Shown: one piece after another, positions 37,475 through 46,445 of the stretch | Position numbering within the stretch: position 1 is the stretch's first letter | How the letters are laid out: each line of letters begins with the position of its first letter | NCBI GenBank assembly: GCA_031292195.1 | Contig: JARLHP010000220.1 | Span: 1-57,246 of the forward strand | DNA from: Syntrophobacteraceae bacterium | Lineage (GTDB): Bacteria; Desulfobacterota; Syntrophobacteria; Syntrophobacterales; Syntrophobacteraceae | Direction: 5' to 3' | Length of the DNA: 57,246 nt | Notes under the pieces: model-generated | What the model was told of the DNA's origin: nothing | The model's input: only the letters and a program-made list of their open reading frames with translations | The model's database searches: none | Made by a program: the position numbers and the translations under genes

Positions 37475-38182
37475 ATGAAAATGCCGGGAACCACCGTTTT
37501 TGAAAGGGACCGGACAGCCGTTCAGGTCCAAAGCGAATTCATCCGCCGCGTATTCAACTGGATGGCCCTGGGGCTGGGGGCAACGGCGGTTTCCGCCCTC
37601 CTTGCGGCAAACTCCGGACTGGTCTACTCCCTTCTCAAACATCCGATGTTCATGCTGCTGCTGGTAGTGGGCGAGTTTGGCATCGTAGTCGCCTTGAGCG
37701 CCGCAATTCAACGGATCGGCTCCGCTACGGCCCTGTTCATGTTTTTCGTTTACGCCGCTCTGACCGGCGTTACATTTTCCACCCTCTTCCTCATCTACAC
37801 CAAGGGGTCGATCGCCGGAACGTTTTTCATAACCGGGGGGACCTTCGCCGCCATGAGCCTTTACGGCTATACCACCAGGCGCAACCTGGCTTCTCTTGGC
37901 GGGTTCCTCATGATGGGCCTCATCGGCATAATATTGGCCTCGGTTGTCAATTTTTTTCTGCGCAGCTCCGCTTTCGAATGGATGATTACCTACGCGGGCA
38001 TAGCCGTTTTCATCGGGCTTACCGCTTATGACGCCCAGGCTATAAAGGCAATGGCTTACGCCGGATTCGCCGGGTCCGAAGAGGAACGAAAAGGGGCGAT
38101 CATCGGCGCCCTGCGCCTTTACCTGGATTTCATAAACCTGTTCCTGCTCCTGCTGCGCGTCCTGGGCAGACGAAATAACTGA
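37475..38182 (+). CDS. Bax inhibitor-1/YccA family membrane protein
   Basis: A 235-residue BI-1 family protein with seven predicted helices, preceded by a short polar N-terminus. Conserved features include MFFVYAALTGVTFSTLFLIY and the last loop LTAYDAQAIKAMAY with the Asp thought to gate H+/Ca2+ leak in this family. It probably modulates membrane protease or ion homeostasis. Two ATG codons two apart (37475 and 37481) are both possible. It is followed 7 nt later by the exonuclease gene. Confidence 0.9.
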   Translation: MKMPGTTVFERDRTAVQVQSEFIRRVFNWMALGLGATAVSALLAANSGLVYSLLKHPMFMLLLVVGEFGIVVALSAAIQRIGSATALFMFFVYAALTGVTFSTLFLIYTKGSIAGTFFITGGTFAAMSLYGYTTRRNLASLGGFLMMGLIGIILASVVNFFLRSSAFEWMITYAGIAVFIGLTAYDAQAIKAMAYAGFAGSEEERKGAIIGALRLYLDFINLFLLLLRVLGRRNN

Positions 38183-38189
38183 AGCCTAT

Positions 38190-39032
38190 ATGTTGCACCA
38201 TACCTTTGTCCACCTGCCGGGGGTCGGCATAAAAACGGAACGATCTCTGTGGCAAAAGGGCATTCACTCCTGGGATATTTTCCGCGAGGAACACGGCAGG
38301 TCCTCCTCTCCTTTCGGTCAAAAGAAATATGAGGCCCTGAGCGCCCACATCGAGCTTTGCGGCGATAGACTCGACGCTCTCGACGCGGCCTACTTTGCAG
38401 CCGGCATGCCCCCTCGCCTTCTGTGGAGGCTTTTCCCCGATTTCCGGGCCTGCGCCGCCTACCTGGATATCGAAACCACCGGACTGGGCGGCCCGTCCGA
38501 TCACATTACCACCGCCGCCATCTACGACGGAACCCGCCTGTTTCATTATATCCACGGCAAAAATCTCGATCGTCTTCCCGACGACCTGATGAAATACAAG
38601 CTCCTCATCACCTACAACGGCGCTTGTTTCGATCTGCCGTTTATAAGAAATTATTTCTCCATACCGATCGAGCACGCCCACATCGATCTGCGGTTCCTGC
38701 TTGCCGGTCTGGGCTACCGAGGTGGCCTGAAGGGCTGTGAGAAAAGCCTGGGACTCGACAGGGGAGATCTTGACGGCGTCGATGGATACTTCGCGGTGCT
38801 GCTGTGGCATGAGTACCGCAAAGGCAACCGGAAGGCCCTCGAGACACTTCTGGCCTATAACATGGCCGATGTGGTGAACCTGGAAAACCTCATGGTGCAG
38901 GCATTCAACATGGAAGTCGCCAAAACGCCCTTTAACGATCTGAAACTCCCCCTCCCCTGCGCTCCTCCCATCGAGTTCCATCCGGACCCGGCACTCATAG
39001 CCGATCTGCGCCGTCGCTACCTTTTCGTTTAG
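38190..39032 (+). CDS. DEDDy-type ribonuclease H-like exonuclease (YprB-like)
   Basis: A 280-residue protein with an RNase_H_2/YprB-like exonuclease domain. Three motifs are visible: YLDIETTGLGG (DxE, near 92), ITYNGACFDLPFIR (motif II Asp near 145) and LAYNMADVVNLENL (YxxxD, near 235). The N-terminal 80 residues (FVHLPGVGIKTERSLWQKGI) resemble a helix-hairpin-helix-like start. It probably degrades DNA or RNA ends. Neighbouring BI-1 gene may be co-transcribed. Confidence 0.85.
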   Translation: MLHHTFVHLPGVGIKTERSLWQKGIHSWDIFREEHGRSSSPFGQKKYEALSAHIELCGDRLDALDAAYFAAGMPPRLLWRLFPDFRACAAYLDIETTGLGGPSDHITTAAIYDGTRLFHYIHGKNLDRLPDDLMKYKLLITYNGACFDLPFIRNYFSIPIEHAHIDLRFLLAGLGYRGGLKGCEKSLGLDRGDLDGVDGYFAVLLWHEYRKGNRKALETLLAYNMADVVNLENLMVQAFNMEVAKTPFNDLKLPLPCAPPIEFHPDPALIADLRRRYLFV

Positions 39033-39617
39033 CCCCGGAGTAAAAGAAAACGCAGAGTGGGCGAAGAACCGCAGGTCGGGCTGTAGGTTGGGCTAAGCCT
39101 GTAGGTTGGGCTAAGCAAAGCGCAGCCCAACAAAATCCGCAGCTCGGGCCAAGATCCGCGGCTCGGCCACTGATCGCAAGCCAAACCCCCGGCGCAAAAA
39201 TCCGTTCCAACATGCTTGCTAAAACCTGCATAAATAACCGAATATCTTTCGCCGGTGCGAAGTGTTTCGCCTGCGGATTAGCGGCCAGATACCCCTACCA
39301 CCAAATCTCATTTTACTGCAACTACGGCAATAACTGCACGTATATCGACATATCTACTATTTATGCTTCTATTCCTACCACATGTAGATGTCATTATCTT
39401 CACACTTGACTTCTATCTTTCCCTTGCGCTATACTCTTAAAATCCACATCAATACTGTGAATGGCACAATAAACTTTACCCAGACAAAGTATCTCGCAAC
39501 TTAATCAATATTTATTATTATTTTCCATAGATTCGTACTTTTGTTGTATCCGTTTATCGTCATTGCCATTGAGTTTAGTTCTGTCGGAAAGTCCATCAGG
39601 GTAAGGTCATTTAAAAG
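39033..39617. other. Intergenic region with REP-like repeats and the export-operon promoter
   Basis: No gene in 585 bases. Left part: GTAGGTTGGGCTAAGC twice (39083 and 39101), the second paired with AGCCCAAC (39124-39131) as a REP-like hairpin. Right part: AT-rich DNA with a sigma-70-like promoter at 39406-39435 and a leader of about 175 nt before the next gene. Confidence 0.65.
39406..39435 (+). promoter_or_regulatory. Promoter of the polysaccharide-export genes
   Basis: TTGACT (39406-39411), 18-bp spacer, TATACT (39430-39435) in an AT-rich stretch, the best promoter match in this intergenic region. The resulting 5' leader is long, leaving room for regulation. Confidence 0.55.
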
Positions 39618-40331
39618 ATGAACTCCTTTCTTGGCAGGAAGGGACGGCGTCTGGTTGCAGTTTTGGCTCTGCTTGTCCCGGCTGCCGCCTGCCAGAGCGC
39701 GCGCACCGTTGCCCCCGCTCTTGCCGGGCAGCCCTATCATGCGGCAAAGCCGGGGCCTGCGCCCGGGGTGAGGCTGCGAAGCGGGGACGTCATCGAGATC
39801 AAATTCGCCTATGCCGCCCAGTTTGATCAAACCGAGACGGTGCGCCCGGACGGCAAGATCGAGCTTCCGCTGGCGGGTGAAGTCGTCGTAGAGGGGAAAA
39901 CGCCTGCCCAGCTTCGAGAGGAGCTGATGAAACGCTACTCGGTCCAGTTGAAGCATCCGCAACTGGCAGTGGTAGTAAGGGGGCTCTACGAACGCAGGGT
40001 CTACGTGGGCGGGGAAGTTAAAAAGCCCGGTTCGGTCCTCATGCCCGGGGAAATGACCGCGCTCGAAGCCGTCATGGATGCCGGCGGGTTCAACCGGCAA
40101 ACGGCAGAGGCGGGAAACGTCATAGTAGTTCGAAACATCGCCGGCAACATGATCGGCATGAGCGTTGATCTCAAGGGAGCTTTGAAGGGCGAAAGAACAA
40201 GACCTTTCTTCCTTGAGCCTCGCGATATAGTCTATGTGCCCCGCACCCATATTGCCGATATCGATCTATGGGTCGAGCAGCACCTGTGGAAGCTGCTTCC
40301 TCCGATAGGCATCGGGGCTACGATATATTAG
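39618..40331 (+). CDS. Polysaccharide export outer-membrane lipoprotein (Wza-like)
   Basis: A 237-residue lipoprotein. The signal peptide ends in a lipobox, VPAAAC (Cys near 25). The poly_export domain follows (RSGDVIEIKFAYAAQFDQT then VRPDGKIELPLAGEVVVEG, about 50-130), then one SLBB domain (RVYVGGEVKKPGSVLMPGE, about 140-200). It is short compared with Wza (about 370 residues), like single-SLBB exporters of deltaproteobacteria. It is followed by a Wzc-like co-polymerase; no glycosyltransferase, flippase or polymerase gene is in the window. Confidence 0.88.
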   Translation: MNSFLGRKGRRLVAVLALLVPAAACQSARTVAPALAGQPYHAAKPGPAPGVRLRSGDVIEIKFAYAAQFDQTETVRPDGKIELPLAGEVVVEGKTPAQLREELMKRYSVQLKHPQLAVVVRGLYERRVYVGGEVKKPGSVLMPGEMTALEAVMDAGGFNRQTAEAGNVIVVRNIAGNMIGMSVDLKGALKGERTRPFFLEPRDIVYVPRTHIADIDLWVEQHLWKLLPPIGIGATIY

Positions 40332-40425
40332 CTTTGACCACCACCGGCTCCACGGTACTTACAGGATTTGCACCCTCCCCGCCCGCCAGGCTTTGCCTGT
40401 CGGTCCTTTACGGAAAGATGACGAT

Positions 40426-42684
40426 ATGGCGGCTGTGGGCTCTCCATACAATCTTCCGGAAACCTCCCTGCGGGACTTCTACAACGTCCTGTTTCGACAA
40501 AAAGGGAAAATACTCTTCATTTTTTTCACTGTCATGTTCCTCGCCGCCATAATCACTTTTCTAAGCGCGAGGGTCTATAACTCCGAAGCCGAATTGCTGG
40601 TGCGAATCGGCCGCGAGAATGCGACTCTGGGCCCGACGGCGACCACCGGCAAGATCATAAACATTAACACCGACCGTGAAAACGAGATCAACTCAGAGGT
40701 GGATATCCTCAGGAGTCGGGAGCTGGCCGAAAAAGTGGTAGACGCCATCGGAGCCAAACTCATCCTCCATGGGGCAAAGGAAACACTTCCCCCCGACGCG
40801 CCTCTGCCGACTGCCGTTCGCTATTGGGCAAGGCGAGCGCTGGGGTACCCCTTTGCAGTGCTCTCCCGCCTTCTATTTACAGAAAGCGATTTCACCGCGT
40901 CCGGACGTCTGCTCCAAAAGGAGCTGGCCATCCTGTCTTTTCTGAAAAGACTCGATGTCCAAGCATCCAAGAAAAGCAACATGATCACAATTACTTACGG
41001 GACAAACGACCCCACACTTGCCCGGAGCGTATTGAACCGGTTTGTGGGCTTCTATCTCGAAAAGCACATTGCGGTCAATCGCACACCCGGGTCTTACACG
41101 TTTTTCAAAAAGCAGAAGAGCGAACTGCGCTCTTCACTCGACCGGACGGAGGAAGAACTCAAAGACCTGAAGAACAGGACCTCTGTCGCCTCCATCTCAG
41201 AGCAGCGCCGCATTCTCCTGGAGCGAATCGGGGCGATCAAGAGTGAACTTGAAAATACCAAATCTTCGGCCGCCGCCGCGCAAGCCAGGGTGTGGGCCCT
41301 TACAGCCGCCCTCGCCCGGCTTCCGTCCACGCTTCGGGTGAACAAGACAACGGGATTTGCGAACTCGGCCGCCGATGCGATGCGAAAGCAAATCTACGAA
41401 CTGGAGATCAAAGAACAGAAACTTCTTTCGACCTTCACTGAAAAAAGCATACCGGTTCAGGAAATCCGCCGCGAGATAAAACAGGGCAAGGCCCTGCTCT
41501 TGAAGGCGCGGCAGCAGGACCAGACCACCACGGGAATCAATGAAAATCACCAAAAGCTCCAGCTTGCTCTCCTTACGGAAAGGGGCAACCTGGCCTCCTT
41601 TCGGGCGCGCACCCTGGCGATCAGGTCACAGCTCGAAGAGGCCGGAGTCGAACTGAACGCCTTAAACAATACCGAAATGCGATTTGAACAGCTCGAACTC
41701 GACCTTGCCACTCAAAGGTCCAACTACCTGAAGTACTCCGACAGTCTTGAGCAGGCACGGATCGACGAAGCGCTCGACATGCAACGCATATCGAACATCA
41801 GTATCGTCGAACCGGCAACCTGCTCCATCAAGCCGGTAAGGCCCAGAACGCTTCTCGATCTTGCCCTGGGGTTCTTCCTGGCTGTCTCCGGGGCAGTGGG
41901 ACTTGCCTGCTTCTGCGAGTTCCAGGACCACTCCCTGAAAGATCCCGAAGACGTGGCCAACCGGTTGCATCTCCCGATGCTGGCGACCCTTCCCAGCGTT
42001 TCTCCACAGGAGGCGCAAGGCCCTATGGCAACCCGGATCGATCGCGCTTTGCTCCTCGGAGGTCACGAAAACGGCACGGCCATCGCCGATCTTCTGCGGC
42101 TTTGCACAGGCGCAACGGTACCGGCCGCCAGGGCAATCGCCCTGGTGGGATGCCGCTGCGGAGAAGGAGTCAGCACGGCTGCGGCGCTTTTTGCCGGGCA
42201 ACTGGCGCAGAGGGGCGAGGGGCGGGTTTTGCTGATCGATGCCAATTCCGTAAATCCCGGTCTGCACACCTGCTTCGGAACAAACCTCTCCCCGGGTCTC
42301 ACCGATTTGGGATCGAATGGATGGACCGCTCAAGCATGCATCCAGTCGGCATCCGTGGAAAACCTCGATCTCCTCAGCGCCGGAAACGGCGATCGAGGTT
42401 TAACTCCGAGTGTCCTCAAAACATTCTCGGAAGTCCTTCCCGCGCTCAGGCTGGAATATAAGGCTATTATCTGTGACCTGCCGCCCCTGCTCGAAAACAG
42501 CCCCGCTGTGGGCATAGCCTCCGTGATGGACGGCGTGGTCCTGGTGGTGGAAGCCGAAAAGACCCGCCGGGAGGTGGCGGCCAAAGTCAAGGAAGCCCTC
42601 CTTCAGGCCGACATAAATCTTCTCGGCGTTATCCTCAACAAGAGACGATTCCACATTCCGCAGTGGCTCTACAAAACGCTGTGA
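40426..42684 (+). CDS. Wzc-like polysaccharide co-polymerase with degenerate kinase domain
   Basis: A 752-residue inner-membrane protein. A Wzz-type domain begins with helix GKILFIFFTVMFLAAIITFL (about 28-47). Long periplasmic coiled coils span about 220-430, and a second helix near 485 is followed by a cytoplasmic BY-kinase-like domain (about 540-750). The P-loop reads GCRCGEGVST where active kinases have the Lys of GxGKS/T; here it is Val. The Walker A' VLLIDANSVNPGL and Walker B AIICDLPPLL are recognisable. The C-terminus lacks a tyrosine cluster. So it probably sets chain length and couples export without being an active tyrosine kinase. ATG 40426 follows GGAAAG. Confidence 0.85.
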   Translation: MAAVGSPYNLPETSLRDFYNVLFRQKGKILFIFFTVMFLAAIITFLSARVYNSEAELLVRIGRENATLGPTATTGKIININTDRENEINSEVDILRSRELAEKVVDAIGAKLILHGAKETLPPDAPLPTAVRYWARRALGYPFAVLSRLLFTESDFTASGRLLQKELAILSFLKRLDVQASKKSNMITITYGTNDPTLARSVLNRFVGFYLEKHIAVNRTPGSYTFFKKQKSELRSSLDRTEEELKDLKNRTSVASISEQRRILLERIGAIKSELENTKSSAAAAQARVWALTAALARLPSTLRVNKTTGFANSAADAMRKQIYELEIKEQKLLSTFTEKSIPVQEIRREIKQGKALLLKARQQDQTTTGINENHQKLQLALLTERGNLASFRARTLAIRSQLEEAGVELNALNNTEMRFEQLELDLATQRSNYLKYSDSLEQARIDEALDMQRISNISIVEPATCSIKPVRPRTLLDLALGFFLAVSGAVGLACFCEFQDHSLKDPEDVANRLHLPMLATLPSVSPQEAQGPMATRIDRALLLGGHENGTAIADLLRLCTGATVPAARAIALVGCRCGEGVSTAAALFAGQLAQRGEGRVLLIDANSVNPGLHTCFGTNLSPGLTDLGSNGWTAQACIQSASVENLDLLSAGNGDRGLTPSVLKTFSEVLPALRLEYKAIICDLPPLLENSPAVGIASVMDGVVLVVEAEKTRREVAAKVKEALLQADINLLGVILNKRRFHIPQWLYKTL

Positions 42685-43336
42685 CCCGGGCCTGCGCACC
42701 GGCGGTGGGAGCGGTAAGTCTTACAACCCACACTTACGGTTCGCTCCTCCCTGCTCTTTATGCGTCCCATGCGTCCTATTCGTCCCATGCCATCCAATCC
42801 TTAACGTCCTTCCCTAATAAAGCGGTTTTACATACACCAGATACCATTACGTTTCGGTCATGGCCCCGGAGAACGCTCCGAAGTGGGTGTACCAACATGC
42901 GCGGTTATGGAACTCTGTCGAGGCCGCGGAGCGCCGCAAGGACACGCAGCTCGTTTGCGAGGTAAACGTATGTTGATAAAAGGGCTGGCTGATCTCAAAG
43001 AGCGTGCATTTCTGAAGAGTTAATTCCCGGCACTCATCATTCCAGGTTGGGCCGGGGCGTCCGGAGAGGGCGAAAAGCCGGCGCAAAAAGAAACTGGTCA
43101 CAGCAATCAAGAGCCACTATAGTAAGGTTAAAATTAGGCGTGGAACGGGGTCGGCCGCTCCCCCCTTTTGGGTCCCGTTCCAAAAGCGGTGGACCTCGAG
43201 AAGTCGAGTCGTCCGGAGGCCGTTTGGGACCGCGCTTCAGGAGGGGACCCGCTAAAAATTATGGTGACAGGTTCGCCGGAATCGCGGCGAGGACCTCGAT
43301 CAATTTGTCACTAGGCGTTTCGGGAAGGAGAATCCG
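42685..43336. other. Degraded intergenic region with a relaxase remnant
   Basis: Contains GCGTCCCATGCGTCC-like short tandem words (42758-42790), the MobA/MobL fragment (42860-42976, separate entry), and a 9-bp inverted repeat TGGAACGGG/CCCGTTCCA (about 43139-43180). No intact gene. Confidence 0.6.
42860..42976 (+). pseudogene. MobA/MobL relaxase remnant
   Basis: A 38-codon piece, APENAPKWVYQHARLWNSVE followed by AAERRKDTQLVCEV, matches the conserved stretch of MobA/MobL-type plasmid relaxases (APxNAPxWxxxRxxLWNxVExAE, then RKDxQLxREI/V). The nuclease histidine motifs and the rest of the gene are missing. It indicates that a mobilisable element was once integrated here. Confidence 0.65.
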
Positions 43337-43828
43337 ATGGAATGGGAAGAAGTTGTCAAGGACCCAAGCCTTAAAGACCTACCCTTCAAGATCGAAACAA
43401 ACGAATGGGGAAAGATTATGATGGCCCCGGCCTCAGACACGCATGCCTTATATCAAGGAAGTATATTCGAATGGCTTCTACGGTTGAGCGGGGGAAAAGG
43501 GAAGGTCGTAACCGAATGCCCCGTTCAAACTTCTAAAGGCGTCAGGGTTGCCGATGTCGCCTGGAGAAGCAGAGCATTTCTCAAGAAGCACGGAATCCGC
43601 AACCTTAAACTCCCTGAATCCCCGGAAGTCGTTGTCGAAATAGAGTCTCCATCGAACACCGCCGCCGAGTTGGAAGAAAAAAGACACCTCTATTTCGAAG
43701 TAGGCGCAAGGGAATTTTGGCTTTGCCATGAGAATGGCAATATGCGCTTTTTCAATCCTCAAGGGGAACTGAAAATAAGCGAGTTCTTTCGGGAATTTCC
43801 CGGACACATCGACATCGAGGTTGCGTAG
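43337..43828 (+). CDS. Uma2-family (DUF820) putative endonuclease-fold protein
   Basis: A 163-residue Uma2/DUF820 protein, shorter than the one at 19978. The nuclease core reads VRVADVAWRSRAFLKKHG near 70, then SPEVVVEIESPSNTAAELEEK with the E-x-x-S-P motif near 98-102, then YFEVGAREFWLCHENGNM. GGAG lies 7-8 nt upstream of the ATG. It is an orphan gene next to the relaxase debris, supporting an accessory origin. Function unknown. Confidence 0.85.
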   Translation: MEWEEVVKDPSLKDLPFKIETNEWGKIMMAPASDTHALYQGSIFEWLLRLSGGKGKVVTECPVQTSKGVRVADVAWRSRAFLKKHGIRNLKLPESPEVVVEIESPSNTAAELEEKRHLYFEVGAREFWLCHENGNMRFFNPQGELKISEFFREFPGHIDIEVA

Positions 43829-44678
43829 AGCCGGGGAAACGGTCCGTCCTCCGGGGGTGGGGATGGATTTTAGATTGCTCCTTTGCAGTAACACCGAATT
43901 GAATAGGCCTAACAGACATTATGGCCAACAGGCGAACCGTGCCTACATGTCCCTGAGCGCTATAGGCCAAACGATGAGTTGTTATTAAAGTCCATGCAGG
44001 TTCTTCCCGAAATGCAACCAAGACAGGCTCTTCACCTGGATTAAAGACCACAAACTGCTGTATGTGGTCCACCTTCTGACCCGTGAGACGTTCAAAGGGT
44101 AGTGTTTGCAATCCAAAACCGCCTCTTCGCTCAAATATGCCGAGTATGACGCTCTTGGTCGTTGCCGCTTCTCGTTGCCGCTTCTGCTTACCCCATCAGG
44201 TTGCCGCTTCTGCTTGCCGTTTTGCGGTCGAAAGAACCTTCGTGGTATAAGCCCGGCGGATTCGAGTGTAACCGGCGCCAGGACATGTCGCCTGGCCCGC
44301 GCGGTAACCACGATCTTTGAAAACCAAATAGGGGATCGCCGATCGGTGACTGGTGATCAGTAACCGGAAACGGTCCCCCTCTGCTCACCACTGGCTCTTC
44401 AAATAACCATTACTGATCAACTATCATTGCCTGCTAACTTCTCTATGCTGTTCACATGCTGTTCCTATGCTGTTATCCTGGCTGTTACCCATGCTGTTTT
44501 TATGCTGTTATTTTCAGCCCCTAAATCGACAAATATGAATAAAATCAGTCATGTAAAGAAATTAACCCCGGGGGAAAGCTATATTTACAGCGAAAAACAG
44601 CATAGGAGCTTTAATCAAACGCGGCCAGGAATGCCACAAAGTCACAAGGTAAAAACCAGGCGCACCACTGTTCACTTT
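43829..44678. other. Gene-free region with tandem short repeats
   Basis: No gene found in 850 bases. It contains a triplicated GTTGCCGCTTCT word (44159-44218) and a six-copy ATGCTGTT array (44445-44509, separate entry), then TTCACTGTTCACTGC-like repeats (44668-44700) running into the end of the next gene. Confidence 0.6.
44445..44509 (+). repeat. Helically phased ATGCTGTT array
   Basis: Six 8-bp units at 44445, 44456, 44467, 44479 (variant TGGCTGTT), 44491 and 44502. Spacing is 11, 11, 12, 12 and 11 bp, so all units face one side of the helix. This looks like a multi-site protein-binding array or iteron-like element; alternatively simple slippage DNA. Confidence 0.7.
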
Positions 44679-46361
44679 TCACTGTTCACTGCTTTGCTCA
44701 CTACTCACTGGTTTTCTTAACTGCCGCGTCTTGTAGCCTCCGCTAAGGCTCTTCACGTCAAAGCTATGCTGTAAAAGGACCCGCGAGGCATAGTAAGACC
44801 GTTGTCCGACCTGGCAATAAGCCCAAATCTCCCGGTCTTTTGGCAGCTCCCCCATCCGGCCTCGCAGCTCGTTTAGCGGAACGTTTACAGCGTTATCGAC
44901 GTGTCCCTTCCTGAATTCGACAGGCTCGCGCACGTCGATGACAAAAGCATCCGAATCTTCCAGTTCTTCCCATTGGACGACGTTGGCATCGCCCCGCAGC
45001 ACGTTTGCCGCGATCATTCCCGCCATGTTGACCGGGTCTCGGGCGGAACCGAACTGGGGAGCGTAGCTCAATTCGGCTTCTTCCAGATCGAAGACCGTAC
45101 CGTTTTTCTGGATGGCCATGGAGATAACGTCGATTCGCTTCTCCACGCCCTCCTGGCCTACGGCCTGGGCGCCTATCACCCGACCGTCGCTTTTCGAAAA
45201 GATGAGCTTCAAACTGATCGGTTTTGCCCCCGGAAAATAGGTCGCATGGTTTGAAGGATGCAAGTAGACTTTCTCGCAATCTTGCCAAAGCCCTGCCCTC
45301 TTCAGCGCTTTTTCGCTCGGACCGGTCGAAGCGAGCCTCAGGGTGAACACGCCGCACACCATGGTTCCCTGTCCCCCCCTGAAGGCCCTGTCTCTGCCAA
45401 AGATGACATCGGCCGCAATGCGCCCCTGGCGATTTGCCGGACCGGCCAGCGGAAGAAGGGTCCAGCGGCCGGTGACAAAATCGCGAACTTCAACCGCATC
45501 CCCCAGCGCCCAGATCTTTGGGTCGCTGGTCACCATCCGGTCGTTCACCCTGATACCGCCAAGCTCTCCGATCTCCAGCCCGCAGTCTCGGGCAAGTTTT
45601 GTCTCGGGCCGCACGCCTACGGCCAGAATCACCAGGTCGGCTTTCTGTGTCCCCCCCGATTTCATCTGGATGGAGAGCGATCCATCGTCCATCTGCTCAA
45701 AGCCCGTAACCGCATCTCCCAGAAGAAGCGTAACGCCGTGCAGCTTCAACTCCTCATGCACCGGACTGATCATCTCGGCGTCCATCACGGGCATGACCTG
45801 CTGCTGCATCTCGGCGATGACCACTTCGATTCCCAGTTTCTCCAGGTTTTCCGTCATCTCCAGGCCTATGAAGCCCCCGCCTACCACCATGGCCCGCCGT
45901 CCATTCGTTCTTTTTATCCAGCCTTTTATCAGCCTGATATCCGGAATATTTCGGACGGTGAAAATACCGGGCAGGTCGATGCCCGGAACGGGAGGCCTTA
46001 TGGGCGAGGCGCCCGGCGACAGGACAAGCGCGTCATATTTTTCGCGGTACCTCCTGCCGGTAGCGCCCTCCACGATTTCGACCTCACTATTTTCCCTGTC
46101 GATCGATGTGGCTTCAGACCCCGGCCGGACGTCTATGTTGAAGCGATTTTTGAACATGGCCGGCGTTGCCACCAGCAGGGCTTCTTCCCGCTTGATTACA
46201 TTGCCCACGTAATAGGGAAGACCGCAATTGGCAAAGGAGACGTAAGGACCTTTTTCCACCAGGATGATTTCAGCCTCTTCGGAAAGCCTTCTTGCCCTGG
46301 CGGCGCACGAAGCCCCGCCGGCAACGCCGCCGATAATGATGATACGTTTTCCGGATTTCAT
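44679..46361 (-). CDS. CoA-disulfide reductase with C-terminal rhodanese domain
   Basis: A 560-residue FAD/NAD(P)H-dependent disulfide reductase. The N-terminal FAD fold IIIIGGVAGGASCAARARR is followed by the single-cysteine active site SFANCGLPYYVGN (Cys near 43), the hallmark of the CoA-disulfide reductase/NADH oxidase group. The NAD site is AMVVGGGFIGLEMTENLEK near 155. Residues about 455-550 are a rhodanese domain with the loop YCQVGQRS. Such fusions reduce CoA persulfide or polysulfide and handle sulfane sulfur. ATG 46361 follows GAGGGAAAT; an in-frame start 12 codons upstream is weaker. Confidence 0.92.
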   Translation of the reverse strand: MKSGKRIIIIGGVAGGASCAARARRLSEEAEIILVEKGPYVSFANCGLPYYVGNVIKREEALLVATPAMFKNRFNIDVRPGSEATSIDRENSEVEIVEGATGRRYREKYDALVLSPGASPIRPPVPGIDLPGIFTVRNIPDIRLIKGWIKRTNGRRAMVVGGGFIGLEMTENLEKLGIEVVIAEMQQQVMPVMDAEMISPVHEELKLHGVTLLLGDAVTGFEQMDDGSLSIQMKSGGTQKADLVILAVGVRPETKLARDCGLEIGELGGIRVNDRMVTSDPKIWALGDAVEVRDFVTGRWTLLPLAGPANRQGRIAADVIFGRDRAFRGGQGTMVCGVFTLRLASTGPSEKALKRAGLWQDCEKVYLHPSNHATYFPGAKPISLKLIFSKSDGRVIGAQAVGQEGVEKRIDVISMAIQKNGTVFDLEEAELSYAPQFGSARDPVNMAGMIAANVLRGDANVVQWEELEDSDAFVIDVREPVEFRKGHVDNAVNVPLNELRGRMGELPKDREIWAYCQVGQRSYYASRVLLQHSFDVKSLSGGYKTRQLRKPVSSEQSSEQ

Positions 46362-46445
46362 ATTTCCCTCGCTGTTACCAAAAAAGTCCGGCGCCACCCA
46401 ACCGGGGAAACGCCGGCCCGCTTCCCATGGAGTTGTTTATCCGAG

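Noticed and set aside
39455..39475. Sigma-54 promoter upstream of the export genes (TGGCAC)
   Set aside because: The TGGCAC word is present but no TTGC/TTGCA follows at the required distance.
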